From Actinomycetota bacterium (GTDB lineage Bacteria > Actinomycetota > Thermoleophilia > Gaiellales > Gaiellaceae): 64,000 nucleotides of DNA. The stretch is from positions 1 to 64,000 of the forward strand of contig CANFDS010000003.1 in the NCBI GenBank assembly GCA_947445525.1, given 5' to 3'. The notes beneath the pieces were generated by a model that was not told the origin of the DNA, searched no databases, and saw only the letters and a list, made by a program, of their open reading frames with translations. The position numbers and the translations under genes were made by a program. Each line of letters opens with the position of its first letter. Position 1 is the first letter of the stretch. Shown here one piece after another: positions 1 through 8,590 of this stretch.

Positions 1-599
1 ACCTCGACCGGCGTCGTGCGTGCGAGGCAGGCGACGATCCCGTCACGGTCGGGCCCGGCCTCGAGCTCGATGTGGAAGGCGTGCGTGAAGCGGTTCCAGC
101 CGTTGAACATGCACGACATCAGGGTAAGCTCGGCGATCTCGGCGTCGCTGAAGTGCTCACGCAGCGCGGCCAGCGCGGCGTCGTCGGCCGCGGCTGTGTT
201 CCGCGTGATCGCCGACGTCCAGGCAACGAGCGCCTTCTGGCTGTCGGTCAGCAGCGGACTGTCGGCGAAGTCAGGCGCGATGGCCGCCAGAATGACATCC
301 ATGGAGAGGCCCACCGCCTGGCCGAGGTGGACGTTGTGGCCGAGGCAGTACTCGCAGCCGTTCATGTGCGAGGTGCGGATGGCGACGAGCTCCTTGTCGC
401 GCACGTCGGTGATCGAGCCGCCCTGCTCACCCTGCAGGTTGTAGAAGAGGCGCGCCAGCGAGGCCAGGATCTGCGGTGAGTGCCCGAGCGGCTGCCAGTC
501 GGTGAACACCTGCCCGCCCCACAGCGAGCGGATCTCGTCGTAGGCGGCCTGGGTGGCGGGCGGTGCGGTCGCGGGATCGACGAGGGCGATGCGGGCCAC
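1..599 (-). CDS. AhpD/carboxymuconolactone decarboxylase-like protein (3' end cut by window edge)
   Basis: Reads from a GTG at 599 to the left edge without a stop, giving 199 visible residues. Near residue 80 the stretch NGCEYCLGHN carries C82, C85 and H89, the CxxC-x3-H centre of the AhpD-like alkylhydroperoxidase fold. Members either reduce hydroperoxides with the two Cys or are uncharacterised 'peroxidase-related' enzymes. The start is set by a good Shine-Dalgarno (AAGGAGAT) about 5 bases upstream, one of the few clear ribosome sites in the window. It is divergent from the hydrolase at 667. The substrate is unknown; a true carboxymuconolactone decarboxylase is less likely because that enzyme lacks the CxxC. 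Confidence 0.85.
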   Translation of the reverse strand, partial: MARIALVDPATAPPATQAAYDEIRSLWGGQVFTDWQPLGHSPQILASLARLFYNLQGEQGGSITDVRDKELVAIRTSHMNGCEYCLGHNVHLGQAVGLSMDVILAAIAPDFADSPLLTDSQKALVAWTSAITRNTAAADDAALAALREHFSDAEIAELTLMSCMFNGWNRFTHAFHIELEAGPDRDGIVACLARTTPVE

Positions 600-654
600 G
601 GTAGATCTCCTTGCTCTTCGACGGTTTCACGCCAGCATACGACCCCACAGGGTC

Positions 655-660
655 TACGCT
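655..660 (+). promoter_or_regulatory. -10 box TACGCT, leaderless layout
   Basis: TACGCT ends exactly 6 bases before the GTG at 667, so transcription would start at or next to the start codon. There is no Shine-Dalgarno before that GTG, and I see no clear -35. Confidence 0.55.
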
Positions 661-666
661 GCTCCG

Positions 667-1506
667 GTGACGACGGCACGCGACATCGAGCTCCCGGGCC
701 GCGGTAGCTTCCACGTGGAGGTGGCCGGGCCCGTCGGCGCGCCTGCTCCGGACGCTGCGCCCACCGCCACCCCCGTCCTGCTCCTGCACGGGCTCGGCGC
801 CGACTCGACGCTCTGGTACCGGGCCCTCCCGCTGCTCGCCCGCGAGCGCACCGTCTACGCCTACGACCTGCGGGGCCACGGCGAAACGCACGCCAGCGGC
901 GCCGACTGCTCGCTGGCGGCACACGCGGCCGACCTGCTCGCCCTCGCCGACGCGGTCGCCCCCGCGGTACGGCCCCACGTGCTGGGAACGTCGCTGGGCG
1001 GCGTCGTCGCGCAGATCGCAGCCGCCGCGGCCCCCGCGCGGTTCGCCTCGCTCGTGCTCGCCTGCACGTGGGCGGCAGCGCCGCCGGGCCTCGACGCCGA
1101 GAGCCTCGCCGCCGCCATCGCGGCCGCGCCCGACATCCGCGTCCACTTCGCCGGCGTCGTGCGGGCGATGCTGCCCGACCACCCCGACGACGCGCTGCTG
1201 CTGCTCGACGCCATCGCCGCCGTCGATCGTGCCGCGCTCGCGCAGGGGGCGCGGGAGCTGTTCGCGTACGACGGCCGGGCCCGGCTCGCGGCGATCACAG
1301 CGCCCGCCCTCGTCCTCTGCGGAGCGAACGACGAGATGTTCCCGTTCGCTGCCTCGCGCGTCATCGCCGACGGGCTGAGCGATGCCCAGGTGGGCGTGCT
1401 GGCGCGGTCGGGGCACGCGCCGTACCTCGACCATCCGGGCGCGTTTTCGACGGCGGTCACGGGCTTCTGGGCCGAGCGCGACGCGGCGGCCGCCCCGGGC
1501 GTCTGA
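667..1506 (+). CDS. Alpha/beta hydrolase (3-oxoadipate enol-lactonase-like)
   Basis: 279 residues. An oxyanion-hole motif LLLHGLGADSTLW near residue 38 is followed by YDLRGHGETH and the nucleophile elbow GTSLGG (Ser near 110). Late ALVLCGANDEMFP suggests the acid region, and GHAPYLDHPG supplies the His. This is the layout of enol-lactone hydrolases and related esterases. The reading frame is open further upstream, but homology starts after 667 and a -10 box lies 6 bases before this GTG, so I chose it. The substrate cannot be read from sequence. The divergent AhpD/CMD-like neighbour is only a weak hint of aromatic catabolism. Confidence 0.85.
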   Translation: MTTARDIELPGRGSFHVEVAGPVGAPAPDAAPTATPVLLLHGLGADSTLWYRALPLLARERTVYAYDLRGHGETHASGADCSLAAHAADLLALADAVAPAVRPHVLGTSLGGVVAQIAAAAAPARFASLVLACTWAAAPPGLDAESLAAAIAAAPDIRVHFAGVVRAMLPDHPDDALLLLDAIAAVDRAALAQGARELFAYDGRARLAAITAPALVLCGANDEMFPFAASRVIADGLSDAQVGVLARSGHAPYLDHPGAFSTAVTGFWAERDAAAAPGV

Positions 1507-1536
1507 CCCCGGCGCTCGCTCCGGGCGCCTGACCCC
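1495..1536. repeat. Direct repeat of 16 bases in a convergent gap
   Basis: CCGGGCGTCTGACCCC at 1495-1510 recurs as CCGGGCGCCTGACCCC at 1521-1536, differing at one base. The first copy spans the stop codon of the hydrolase; the second touches the end of the facing metallopeptidase gene. Confidence 0.6.
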
Positions 1537-3041
1537 TACGACAGCTCGGCGATCAGCGGTGCCGTGTCGAGCGGCGCGTACCCGATGCGGGCGGCGATCT
1601 CCTCGGTGGACGGCTTCGTCCCCTCGGCGAAGAGGCCGCGCAGGATGTCGCCTGCCTTCGGGTTGCGCCACCAGTCCTCGCCGACCTCGCGCACGAGCTG
1701 CTGCCGCAGCTGGGCCGAGCGGATCCAGGCCCGCAGGTAGTCGGCCGAGTAGAAGCCCGCGTCCATGTCGGCGAGGAAGGCGTCGGGGCGGTAGCGCAGA
1801 CCGACAGCCTGGCCCAGCGTGTCGGCATACCCCTCGGGGGTGCCGCCATCCTGCGGGTAGCGCGACCAGAAGCCGAGCTCGAAGCGGAGCTTGCCGACGT
1901 AGCGCCGGAACAGCCAGGCCTCGAGGAACGTCGTCGCCTCGGCGTTCTCCTGCGCCTGGGCGGCCGACAGCCCGAAGTGGTGGCGATGCCACTCGGGCTC
2001 ACGCGTGATCGCCTCGCAGATGTACGAGTAGATCTCGGTGAGCGCGTGATCGCGCGAGAGCTTGCGGAAGGTGTACGAGAGGGCGGGGTCGCAGCCGCCG
2101 TAGTGCAGGGCATGCCCTGCCTCGTGTAGGAACGCCTGGTAGTCGTGGAGGCCGCCCTGGGCCCGGGTGATGAGATGGACGACGTCCGGTGGGTCGCTCG
2201 CGATGACACAGGCCCGCGGGCTCTTCTGCGGCCGGTCGTCGAGGTCGAGCCGGATGTTCGGCTGCGCCGCGAGATCGAAGCCGAGGGCCTGCAGGGTCTC
2301 CATGCAGACGGCCGTCGCGCGCTCCTTCGTGTACGTCGCCTCGAGCGGCGACAGGCGCCGCATCCAGGCCGAGTGCGACGAGGTCGGCAGCGTGTCGCGC
2401 TCGGCCCCGAGCAGCCGGTCGAACCAGCGCGCCCGCAGCGGCTCCCAGGCGGCGTCGACGGCGGCCGAGGCGGCAACGAGCGCCGCTTCCAGCTCGCGCA
2501 GCGAGATCCCCTTCTCCTCCTCGCTGCGAGCGATCGCGTCGGGCTGGTCCGAGAGCTCGGCAGACAGGCTCTCGCCGGCGCGCAGCAGCGCGAGCCGGTC
2601 GGGGTTGAACGTCGCCGACAGCTCGCCCTGGATCTCCCCGAGCTCCTCCCGGTCGGCGTACGACGGCAGCACGGCGAGCTTCGCCTGCGCGGTGCGCAGC
2701 GGCATCTCCTCGCCCCTGAAGGTGAGCCGCGCGGCCAGCTGCGCGTTCTCGAGCGCATCGCCCTGCGCCGCAAGCTCGGCGGCGATGATGCCGCCCTCAC
2801 AGGTGGAGCGCAGCCGGTAGAGCCGCTCCTTCACGTCGCCGCTGGCGGCGTCCTCGGCCGTGCGCAGCGCCGCGATCTGCTCGCGGCTGAAGAGGTCGGC
2901 GTAGCGCGCAACGATGGCCGCCTGATCCGACGTCTCCTTCTCGCCGACGCGCACCGCGCGGCCCTCCTCGGAACGCTCGAACAGGTAGTGGCGGAGGCGC
3001 TCTTCGAAATCGGTCGGGGTACGGACGAGAGCTGCAGTCAT
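1536..3041 (-). CDS. Zinc metallopeptidase, M3 (oligoendopeptidase) type
   Basis: 501 residues. The zinc-binding helix HEAGHALHYG is HExxH with the extra Gly typical of M3 oligopeptidases. About 25 residues later ALTEIYSYICEAI offers the third metal-ligand Glu. No signal peptide is visible, so it probably trims peptides in the cytoplasm. It is shorter than typical M3 enzymes (about 600-700 residues), so it may be a compact subfamily or carboxypeptidase-like variant. A TATCGT box lies 7 bases before the ATG, with no ribosome site, as for other genes here. Confidence 0.8.
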   Translation of the reverse strand: MTAALVRTPTDFEERLRHYLFERSEEGRAVRVGEKETSDQAAIVARYADLFSREQIAALRTAEDAASGDVKERLYRLRSTCEGGIIAAELAAQGDALENAQLAARLTFRGEEMPLRTAQAKLAVLPSYADREELGEIQGELSATFNPDRLALLRAGESLSAELSDQPDAIARSEEEKGISLRELEAALVAASAAVDAAWEPLRARWFDRLLGAERDTLPTSSHSAWMRRLSPLEATYTKERATAVCMETLQALGFDLAAQPNIRLDLDDRPQKSPRACVIASDPPDVVHLITRAQGGLHDYQAFLHEAGHALHYGGCDPALSYTFRKLSRDHALTEIYSYICEAITREPEWHRHHFGLSAAQAQENAEATTFLEAWLFRRYVGKLRFELGFWSRYPQDGGTPEGYADTLGQAVGLRYRPDAFLADMDAGFYSADYLRAWIRSAQLRQQLVREVGEDWWRNPKAGDILRGLFAEGTKPSTEEIAARIGYAPLDTAPLIAELS

Positions 3042-3048
3042 ATCCGGG

Positions 3049-3054
3049 ACGATA
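3049..3054 (-). promoter_or_regulatory. -10 box TATCGT, leaderless layout
   Basis: Read on the minus strand, TATCGT is separated by 7 bases from the ATG at 3041 of the metallopeptidase. No Shine-Dalgarno is present. Confidence 0.5.
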
Positions 3055-3115
3055 CCTCCGGCCCGCCGCCGTCCGCCCGTGCAGGAGCGCCGGTATCATC
3101 GCTCCTTCGAAGCCG

Positions 3116-3691
3116 ATGACGATTCCCGGGGCAACGCAGACGTATGCGACAGAGCTGGCCGGCCTCTGGACCGGCCTCTCGCGCGCGCTCTCCGACCTCG
3201 ACGCGCTCGCGGCCCGCCCCGAGCAGCGGCTCGCCGACCTCGACGCGGGGGCTACGCTCGGCCGGCTGCGCTACGTCCTGCACACCGCCGGCGAACTGAC
3301 CCTCGGCATCGCTCCGCCCGAGGGCTCCGAGCGAGCGCACGGCGAGCTTGCCTTCGCCCTCGCCAACGCGCGTGACGCGACCGCGGTTATCGCCGACCTG
3401 CTCGAGGAAGGCGGCATCGAGGCGATCCAGCCGGTGCTGCACGAGTGGCGGGGCACCCTGTTCGCCGTCCGGCTCGCCCGCACCCGTGCCGCCGTGCCGG
3501 CGATCGAGAGCGCCACCCGCGAGGCCTCGTCGCCGTTGCCGCCCCCGGCTGCCGCGCTCAGCGCGATCACCCTCATCGTCCTCGGCGCCGCCACGTTCGC
3601 GGGCGGCACGCTGCTCCACCGCTGGCCGCTGTGGACGATCGGGCTCTTGCTGCTGACCGTCGGCTGCGCGTTCTCGGCGCAACGGCGCTGA
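3116..3691 (+). CDS. Small membrane protein of unknown function
   Basis: 191 residues, not recognised. The first ~140 residues look like a soluble, largely helical domain. The C-terminus carries two adjacent hydrophobic segments (around residues 145-165 and 168-185, the second containing LWTIGLLLLTVGC), so it is probably a C-terminally anchored inner-membrane protein. A TATCAT box lies 16 bases before the ATG. Its stop overlaps the beginning of the PAP2 reading frame, which suggests co-transcription and possibly translational coupling with that phosphatase. Confidence 0.7.
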   Translation: MTIPGATQTYATELAGLWTGLSRALSDLDALAARPEQRLADLDAGATLGRLRYVLHTAGELTLGIAPPEGSERAHGELAFALANARDATAVIADLLEEGGIEAIQPVLHEWRGTLFAVRLARTRAAVPAIESATREASSPLPPPAAALSAITLIVLGAATFAGGTLLHRWPLWTIGLLLLTVGCAFSAQRR

Positions 3692-3729
3692 CGGAGCTCC
3701 GCGTACGCCGCCTGACGGCCGCCGTAGCA

Positions 3730-4431
3730 GTGCCCGTGGCGCTGTTCACGCTGCTCGCCGTGCTGATCGCCGCCGGGGCCTTCACCTGGCTCGACCAGTA
3801 CGCCGTCGACCACCTGATGCCAGGGCTCGACCGCGGCCCCGGCTCCTGGGGTGGCGGCTTCATCGGCTCGGTCACCCTCACGGAGGTGCTGATCCCCGGC
3901 TTCAAGGCGCCACGCGCCGGCAACGAGACGGTCGCGGCCATCACCTACGCAGTCGTCGTACTGGCGTCGGTGCTGCCGTCGGTGCTCGTGGCCGGGGGCT
4001 CGCTGGCGCTGCTCGTCCGGCGCGGGCAGCGGGCCCTGGCAGCCACGCTCGGTGTCGCCTTCGTGGTGGCCACACTCGCAGAGGTCAGCTCGAAGCTGTT
4101 GCTCGAGCGGCCCGGGCTGCACACAGTCGGCCCGGCGGGGGCGCTGCCACGCATCCTGCCGTTCGACCAGTCGTACCCGAGCGGGCACGCCCTGCGGGCG
4201 GCCCTGATCGCCGTGTGCGTGTACGCCGTCTGGCGCAGGGCCCGCGGCCCGCTCGCGGCGTGGGCGCTGGCGGTGCCCGTCATGCTGGTGGTGGGTGGCT
4301 GGCACACGCCGACCGATGTCGTCGGCGGGACGCTGCTGGCGGTCGCGTTCGCGGCGGCGGCGGTGGCGGTGGCGCCCTGGGCGGCGGCGCGCTGGCCGCG
4401 CCTGCTGGGCGACCGGCTGCCGGGCGGCTAG
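3730..4431 (+). CDS. PAP2-family membrane phosphatase
   Basis: Motifs of the PAP2 / undecaprenyl-diphosphatase-like superfamily appear in order: KLLLERP, then SYPSGHALR (signature PSGH), then GGWHTPTDVVGG with the catalytic His and Asp. The Arg usual before that His is not in its normal place. Five to six hydrophobic segments surround them, so the active site should face outside. Such enzymes dephosphorylate lipid phosphates or pyrophosphates. The start is uncertain: the frame is open back to a GTG at 3631 and a CTG at 3688 that overlaps the upstream stop. I took the GTG at 3730, just before the first membrane segment. It overlaps the facing gltX by 4 bases. Confidence 0.8.
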   Translation: MPVALFTLLAVLIAAGAFTWLDQYAVDHLMPGLDRGPGSWGGGFIGSVTLTEVLIPGFKAPRAGNETVAAITYAVVVLASVLPSVLVAGGSLALLVRRGQRALAATLGVAFVVATLAEVSSKLLLERPGLHTVGPAGALPRILPFDQSYPSGHALRAALIAVCVYAVWRRARGPLAAWALAVPVMLVVGGWHTPTDVVGGTLLAVAFAAAAVAVAPWAAARWPRLLGDRLPGG

Positions 4432-5696
4432 GAGGCGCGCGCCGCGGCGACGGCGAGCCGCGCCAGCGACTCGTCCCGGCCCAGCAGCTCGATGCTCTCG
4501 AACAGCCCGGGCGACACCTTCGACCCGGTGATCGCCACGCGAACCGGCGTGAAGGCGTCGCGCGGCTTCAGCCCGAGCGCCTCGACGGCGGCGCGCAGCA
4601 CCGCCTCGATGCCGACGCGCTCGAACGGCTCCAGCCCGCGCAGCCCGTCGGCGACGGCGCCCAGGATCGGTGCAGCGCCCGCCAGCAGCTCGGCCGGCGG
4701 GTCGACCGGCCCGAACAGGAACCCGGCGTACCCGGCGAACTCGTCCAGCTTCGTGATCTTCTCCTGCACGATCGGGGCGGCCGCCAGCACCGTCTCGCGC
4801 GGCCAGTCGCGGCCCTCGACGTCGCGCAGGAAGCCGCTCAGCCGCTCGGCGTAGGCGTCCGGCGCCAGCGCGCGCAGCACCATCCCGTTCAGCCAGTCGA
4901 GCTTGTCGTAGTCGAACGTCGCGGGGCTGACGCCGACGCGCTCCAGCGTGAAGCGCTCGACCAGCTCGTCGCGCGACATGATCGTCGTGTGGTCGTCGTA
5001 CGACCAGCCGAGCAGCGCGAGGAAGTTCATCAGCGCCTCCGGCAGGTAGCCGGCGTTGCGGAACTCGTCCACCCCCACCGAGCCGTGGCGCTTCGAGAGC
5101 TTCTTGCCGTCGGTACCCAGGACGCTGGGGACATGGGCGTAGACGGGCGGCGTGCCGCCGAGCGCCGCGATCACGTTGAGCTGCTTCGGCGTGTTTGAGA
5201 CGTGGTCGTCACCGCGGATGACGTGCGTGATGCGGTCCTCGAGATCCTCGAACGGGTTCGCGAAGTTGTAGACCGGGCGGCCGTCAGAGCGGACGATCAC
5301 CATGTCGTCGAGCTGCGTGTTGGGGAACTCGATGCGGCCCTTGATCGCGTCGTCCCAGGCGGTGACGCCATCCTTCGGCATGCGGATGCGGATCGCGCCC
5401 TCGTCCAGATAGGCCTTGTCCTCGTGGAGCAGGCGCTGCGCGGCCGCCGCGGCGCGCTCCATGCAGTCGAGCTGGAAGGTGACGGGGCCATCCCAGTCGA
5501 TGCCGACCCAGCGCAGGCTCTCCTGGATCTGCTCGACCGCCTCCGACACCTCGCGCGAGACGTCGGTGTTCTCGATGCGCAGCAGGCACTCGCCGCCGCG
5601 CCCGCGCGCAAACAGGTAGTTGAAGAGGAAGGTGCGGACGCCGCCGACGTGGAGGAAGCCGGTGGGCGACGGGGCCATGCGGACGCGGACGCTCAC
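4428..5696 (-). CDS. gltX: Glutamate--tRNA ligase
   Basis: 422 residues. Class I synthetase: the N-terminus RMAPSPTGFLHVGG contains the HIGH-type motif (LHVG), LLRIENTD follows in the active site, and KKLSKRHG is the KMSKS motif. The enzyme charges tRNA-Glu. It is somewhat shorter than the usual 460-490 residues, with the reduction apparently in the C-terminal anticodon-binding part. It starts at a GTG; a TACCAT box lies 8 bases upstream (5705-5710). It is divergent from nfo. Confidence 0.95.
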   Translation of the reverse strand: MSVRVRMAPSPTGFLHVGGVRTFLFNYLFARGRGGECLLRIENTDVSREVSEAVEQIQESLRWVGIDWDGPVTFQLDCMERAAAAAQRLLHEDKAYLDEGAIRIRMPKDGVTAWDDAIKGRIEFPNTQLDDMVIVRSDGRPVYNFANPFEDLEDRITHVIRGDDHVSNTPKQLNVIAALGGTPPVYAHVPSVLGTDGKKLSKRHGSVGVDEFRNAGYLPEALMNFLALLGWSYDDHTTIMSRDELVERFTLERVGVSPATFDYDKLDWLNGMVLRALAPDAYAERLSGFLRDVEGRDWPRETVLAAAPIVQEKITKLDEFAGYAGFLFGPVDPPAELLAGAAPILGAVADGLRGLEPFERVGIEAVLRAAVEALGLKPRDAFTPVRVAITGSKVSPGLFESIELLGRDESLARLAVAAARAS

Positions 5697-5740
5697 GGGG
5701 GGCGATGGTACCGGCGAGGCCCGCCCACCGCCCCGGCCGC

Positions 5741-5746
5741 TAGCCT
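5741..5746 (+). promoter_or_regulatory. -10 box TAGCCT, leaderless layout
   Basis: TAGCCT followed by 6 bases and the GTG of nfo at 5753. No Shine-Dalgarno lies between. Confidence 0.55.
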
Positions 5747-5752
5747 CCCCGC

Positions 5753-6616
5753 GTGCTCTTCGGCGCCCACGTCTCCACCGCAGGCGGCATCGACACCGGC
5801 ATCGACCGCATCGCCGAGCTCGGCGGCACCTGCGTCCAGGTGTTCACCCAGAGCCCGCGCATGTGGAAGCCGACGGCGCACCGGCCCGAGTCGATCGAGC
5901 GCTTCAAGGCACGCCGCACCGAGGCCGGCATCGGCGCCGTCGTGTGCCACGCGCTCTACCTCGTCAACCTCGCCGGCCCCAACGAGGACTTCTACGAGAA
6001 GTCGATCGTGGCGATGCGCTCCTCGCTGGAGGCGGCCGTGGCGATCGAGGCCGAGGGCGTCATCTTCCACGTCGGCTCGCACCTGGGCGCCGGCTTCGAG
6101 GCGGGGCTCGAGCGGATCGTGCCGGCCCTGCGGCAGATCCTCGAGCTGACGACCGAGCGCACCTGGCTGCTGATGGAGAACTCGGCGGGCGCGGGCGGCA
6201 CCGTCGGGCGCGACCTCGACGAGCTGGTGGCGATCTACGAGGCGCTCGACCGGCATCCACGCCTCGGCCTGTGCCTCGACACCTGCCACCTGTTCGTCAG
6301 CGGCGTCGACGTCGGCGACCCCGCCGTGCTCCAGGCCACGCTCGACGACCTCGACGCGCGCATGGGCCTCGACCGGCTGCGCTGCCTGCACGTCAACGAC
6401 TCGAAGGCGCCGCTCGGCTCGAACAAGGATCGCCACGACAACCTGCTCGACGGCCTCATCGGCGAGCGCCTGGCGACCGTGCTCGGCCACCCGCAGCTGC
6501 AGCACCTGCCGGCAGTGCTGGAGACGCCCGGCCACGAGGGCAAGAACGGCCCCGACCACGAGGAGATGCAGCGCTTCGCGCAGCTCCATGCGGCGGGGCT
6601 CGCGCAGTACGCCTGA
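5753..6616 (+). CDS. nfo: Endonuclease IV (AP endonuclease)
   Basis: 287 residues. It opens with FGAHVSTAGGID, the family N-terminal signature, followed by VFTQSPRMWK. Metal-site stretches are seen at LCLDTCHLFVSG and HVNDSKAPLGSNKDRH, both highly characteristic of Nfo TIM barrels with a trinuclear zinc site. The enzyme cuts 5' of abasic sites and of some oxidised bases in base-excision repair. Length matches the family. It starts at GTG directly behind a -10 box. It is followed 31 bases later by the acyl-CoA synthetase, which has its own -10 box. Confidence 0.95.
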   Translation: MLFGAHVSTAGGIDTGIDRIAELGGTCVQVFTQSPRMWKPTAHRPESIERFKARRTEAGIGAVVCHALYLVNLAGPNEDFYEKSIVAMRSSLEAAVAIEAEGVIFHVGSHLGAGFEAGLERIVPALRQILELTTERTWLLMENSAGAGGTVGRDLDELVAIYEALDRHPRLGLCLDTCHLFVSGVDVGDPAVLQATLDDLDARMGLDRLRCLHVNDSKAPLGSNKDRHDNLLDGLIGERLATVLGHPQLQHLPAVLETPGHEGKNGPDHEEMQRFAQLHAAGLAQYA

Positions 6617-6635
6617 CAGCCGCGCCGCCGCCGAT

Positions 6636-6641
6636 TAGGAT
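6636..6641 (+). promoter_or_regulatory. -10 box TAGGAT, leaderless layout
   Basis: TAGGAT, 6 bases, then the ATG at 6648. It separates the synthetase cassette from nfo. Confidence 0.55.
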
Positions 6642-6647
6642 CGAGCC

Positions 6648-8201
6648 ATGAACGCCGCCGGCGTCCTCCACCATCACGCCGACCGCTTCCCCGAGCGCGT
6701 CGCCGTCGGCTTCGACGGCGAGGTCGTCACCTACGCAGGGCTCGTCGAGCGCGCGGCGGTGACGGCGGGGGCGCTGCGCGGCCTCGGCGTCGGCCGCGGC
6801 GACGTCGTCGCGCACCTGCTCTACAACTCGCTCGACTTCATCGACCTGATGGTCGCCTGCGCGCAGCTGGGCGCGGTCTTCATGCCGCTCAACTGGCGGC
6901 TGGCGGGGCTCGAGCTGGAGTACATCGTCAACCATGCGGGCGCCCGCGTGCTCGTCAGCGAGCCGGAGCTGGAGCCGCTGGTGGCGCCGGTGCGGGCCGA
7001 CCTCGTCTGCGAGCGCTTCGTCCGGGTGGGCGCGGCCGGGGCGGGCAGCCCGGCCACCGGCGCCGACGCCTGGGAGCCGCTCGACGGCCTGCGCGCCGCA
7101 GCCACACCGGTGCGCCAGATCGCCCGCGTCGACCGCGACGACCTGCTCCGCCTGATGTACACGTCAGGCACCACCGCGCGGCCGAAGGGCGTAATGATCA
7201 CGCATGGCAACCTCGACGCCAAGAACACGGCGCACGCGGTCGAGCTCGGCTTCGGCGACAGCGACGTCGGGATCGTCGGCGGCCCGCTCTACCACGTCGG
7301 CGCGCTCGACCTGACCACGACAACGCTCCTCCATGTGGGCGCAACGACGCACATCCTGCGCAAGTTCGACGCGGCCACGGTGCTCGACGCGATCGAGCGG
7401 CTGCGCGGCACCACCGTCTGGCTCGCCCCGGCCATGGTCAACCTCGTGCTCGCCGACCCGTCGCTCGCCAGCCGCGACCTCTCCTCGATGCGCGTCATCA
7501 TCGACGGTGGCGAGAAGATGCCGCTACCGCTGATCGAGCGCGTGCTCGATGCGTTCCCCAACGCCTGGTTTGCCGACGCGTACGGCCTCACCGAGACGGT
7601 CAGCGGCGACACGTTCCTCGACAAGGGTCTGTCGCGGCACAAGCTCGGCTCGGTGGGAAAACCGGTGATCCACCTCGAGCTGCGCGTCGTCGACGAGCAG
7701 GACGAGGACGTGCCCGCGGGCGAGCCCGGCGAGATCGTGCTGCGCGGCCCCAAGGTGTGCAAGGGCTACTGGCGCGACGAGGTGGCAACCACCCGGGCGT
7801 TCCGCGGCGGCTGGTTCCACACCGGCGACGTCGGCATCCTCGACGACGAGGGCTTCCTCACCATCGCCGACCGCATCAAGGACATGGTCATCTCCGGCGG
7901 CGAGAACATCGCCACGCCCGAGGTCGAGCGCGTCCTCTACGAGCATCCCGCCGTGCTGGAGGCCGCCGTCGTCGGCAGCCCCGACCCGCGCTGGGGCGAG
8001 GTGCCCGCCGCCTACGTCGCCCTGCGCCCGGGCAGCGAGGTGACCGCCGAGGAGCTCGTCGCCTTCTGCGCCGCCCGGCTCGCCAGGTTCAAAGCGCCGA
8101 AGATCGTCCGCTTCGTCGACACGCTGCCGCGCAACCCCTCGGGGAAGGTGCTCAAGCGGGAGCTGCGCGACGAGGAACACCACCACATGGAAAGGACCTG
8201 A
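6648..8201 (+). CDS. AMP-dependent acyl-CoA synthetase (FadD-like)
   Basis: 517 residues. Adenylate-forming motifs: LMYTSGTTARPKGVM (A3 P-loop), ADAYGLTET (A5), FHTGDVGILDDEGF (A7), IKDMVISGGENIATPEVE (A8 hinge) and near the end NPSGKVLKREL with the catalytic Lys. This is the long/medium-chain acyl- or aryl-CoA ligase pattern. The acid substrate cannot be assigned. It is followed after a single base by the small CMD-like gene and then the luciferase-like oxidoreductase, so the three probably form one operon for activating and oxidising a carboxylic acid. Confidence 0.9.
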   Translation: MNAAGVLHHHADRFPERVAVGFDGEVVTYAGLVERAAVTAGALRGLGVGRGDVVAHLLYNSLDFIDLMVACAQLGAVFMPLNWRLAGLELEYIVNHAGARVLVSEPELEPLVAPVRADLVCERFVRVGAAGAGSPATGADAWEPLDGLRAAATPVRQIARVDRDDLLRLMYTSGTTARPKGVMITHGNLDAKNTAHAVELGFGDSDVGIVGGPLYHVGALDLTTTTLLHVGATTHILRKFDAATVLDAIERLRGTTVWLAPAMVNLVLADPSLASRDLSSMRVIIDGGEKMPLPLIERVLDAFPNAWFADAYGLTETVSGDTFLDKGLSRHKLGSVGKPVIHLELRVVDEQDEDVPAGEPGEIVLRGPKVCKGYWRDEVATTRAFRGGWFHTGDVGILDDEGFLTIADRIKDMVISGGENIATPEVERVLYEHPAVLEAAVVGSPDPRWGEVPAAYVALRPGSEVTAEELVAFCAARLARFKAPKIVRFVDTLPRNPSGKVLKRELRDEEHHHMERT

Positions 8202-8202
8202 G

Positions 8203-8589
8203 TTGGCAACGGAGCTGACACCAGAGCAGAAGCAGCTGCGCGACGAGTTCATCGAGGCGCGCGGCTACTGGAACGAATTCTGGGACGGGCTGCTGCAGCT
8301 CGACCCCGACTTCTTCCAGGCGTACATCGCGTTCTCAGGCGTGCCCTGGAAGAAGGGGCCGCTGGAGCCGAAGTTCAAGGAGCTGATTTACATCGCCATC
8401 GACGCGGCGACGACGCACCTCTACGAGCCGGGCCTGCGCCAGCACATGCGCAACGCGCTCAAGTACGGCGCGACGAAGGAGGAGATCATGGAGGTGCTCG
8501 AGCTCGTGTCGGTGCTCGGCATCCATGCCTGCACCCTCGGCGTGCCGGTGCTGATGCAGGAGCTCGCGGCCGCCGGACAGGAGATCTGA
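8203..8589 (+). CDS. Carboxymuconolactone decarboxylase-family protein
   Basis: 128 residues starting with TTG just after the previous stop, behind an AAAGGA-type ribosome site. The helical CMD domain is recognisable (KFKELIYIAIDAATT, then ALKYGATKEEIMEVLELVS). The AhpD CxxC is absent: the corresponding loop reads AATTHLYEPG, so it is not a thiol peroxidase. Its role is unknown. Position between a CoA ligase and a flavin-type oxidoreductase suggests action on an intermediate of the same pathway. A one-base gap to the next gene argues for tight co-expression. Confidence 0.85.
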   Translation: MATELTPEQKQLRDEFIEARGYWNEFWDGLLQLDPDFFQAYIAFSGVPWKKGPLEPKFKELIYIAIDAATTHLYEPGLRQHMRNALKYGATKEEIMEVLELVSVLGIHACTLGVPVLMQELAAAGQEI

Positions 8590-8590
8590 G

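Noticed and set aside
427-1992. Long open frames (up to ~520 codons) antisense to the hydrolase and metallopeptidase, and many similar ones over the window
   Set aside because: In very GC-rich DNA, stop codons are rare in all frames. These translate to Arg/Ala/Gly/Pro-rich strings without motifs and lie opposite genes with clear family signatures.
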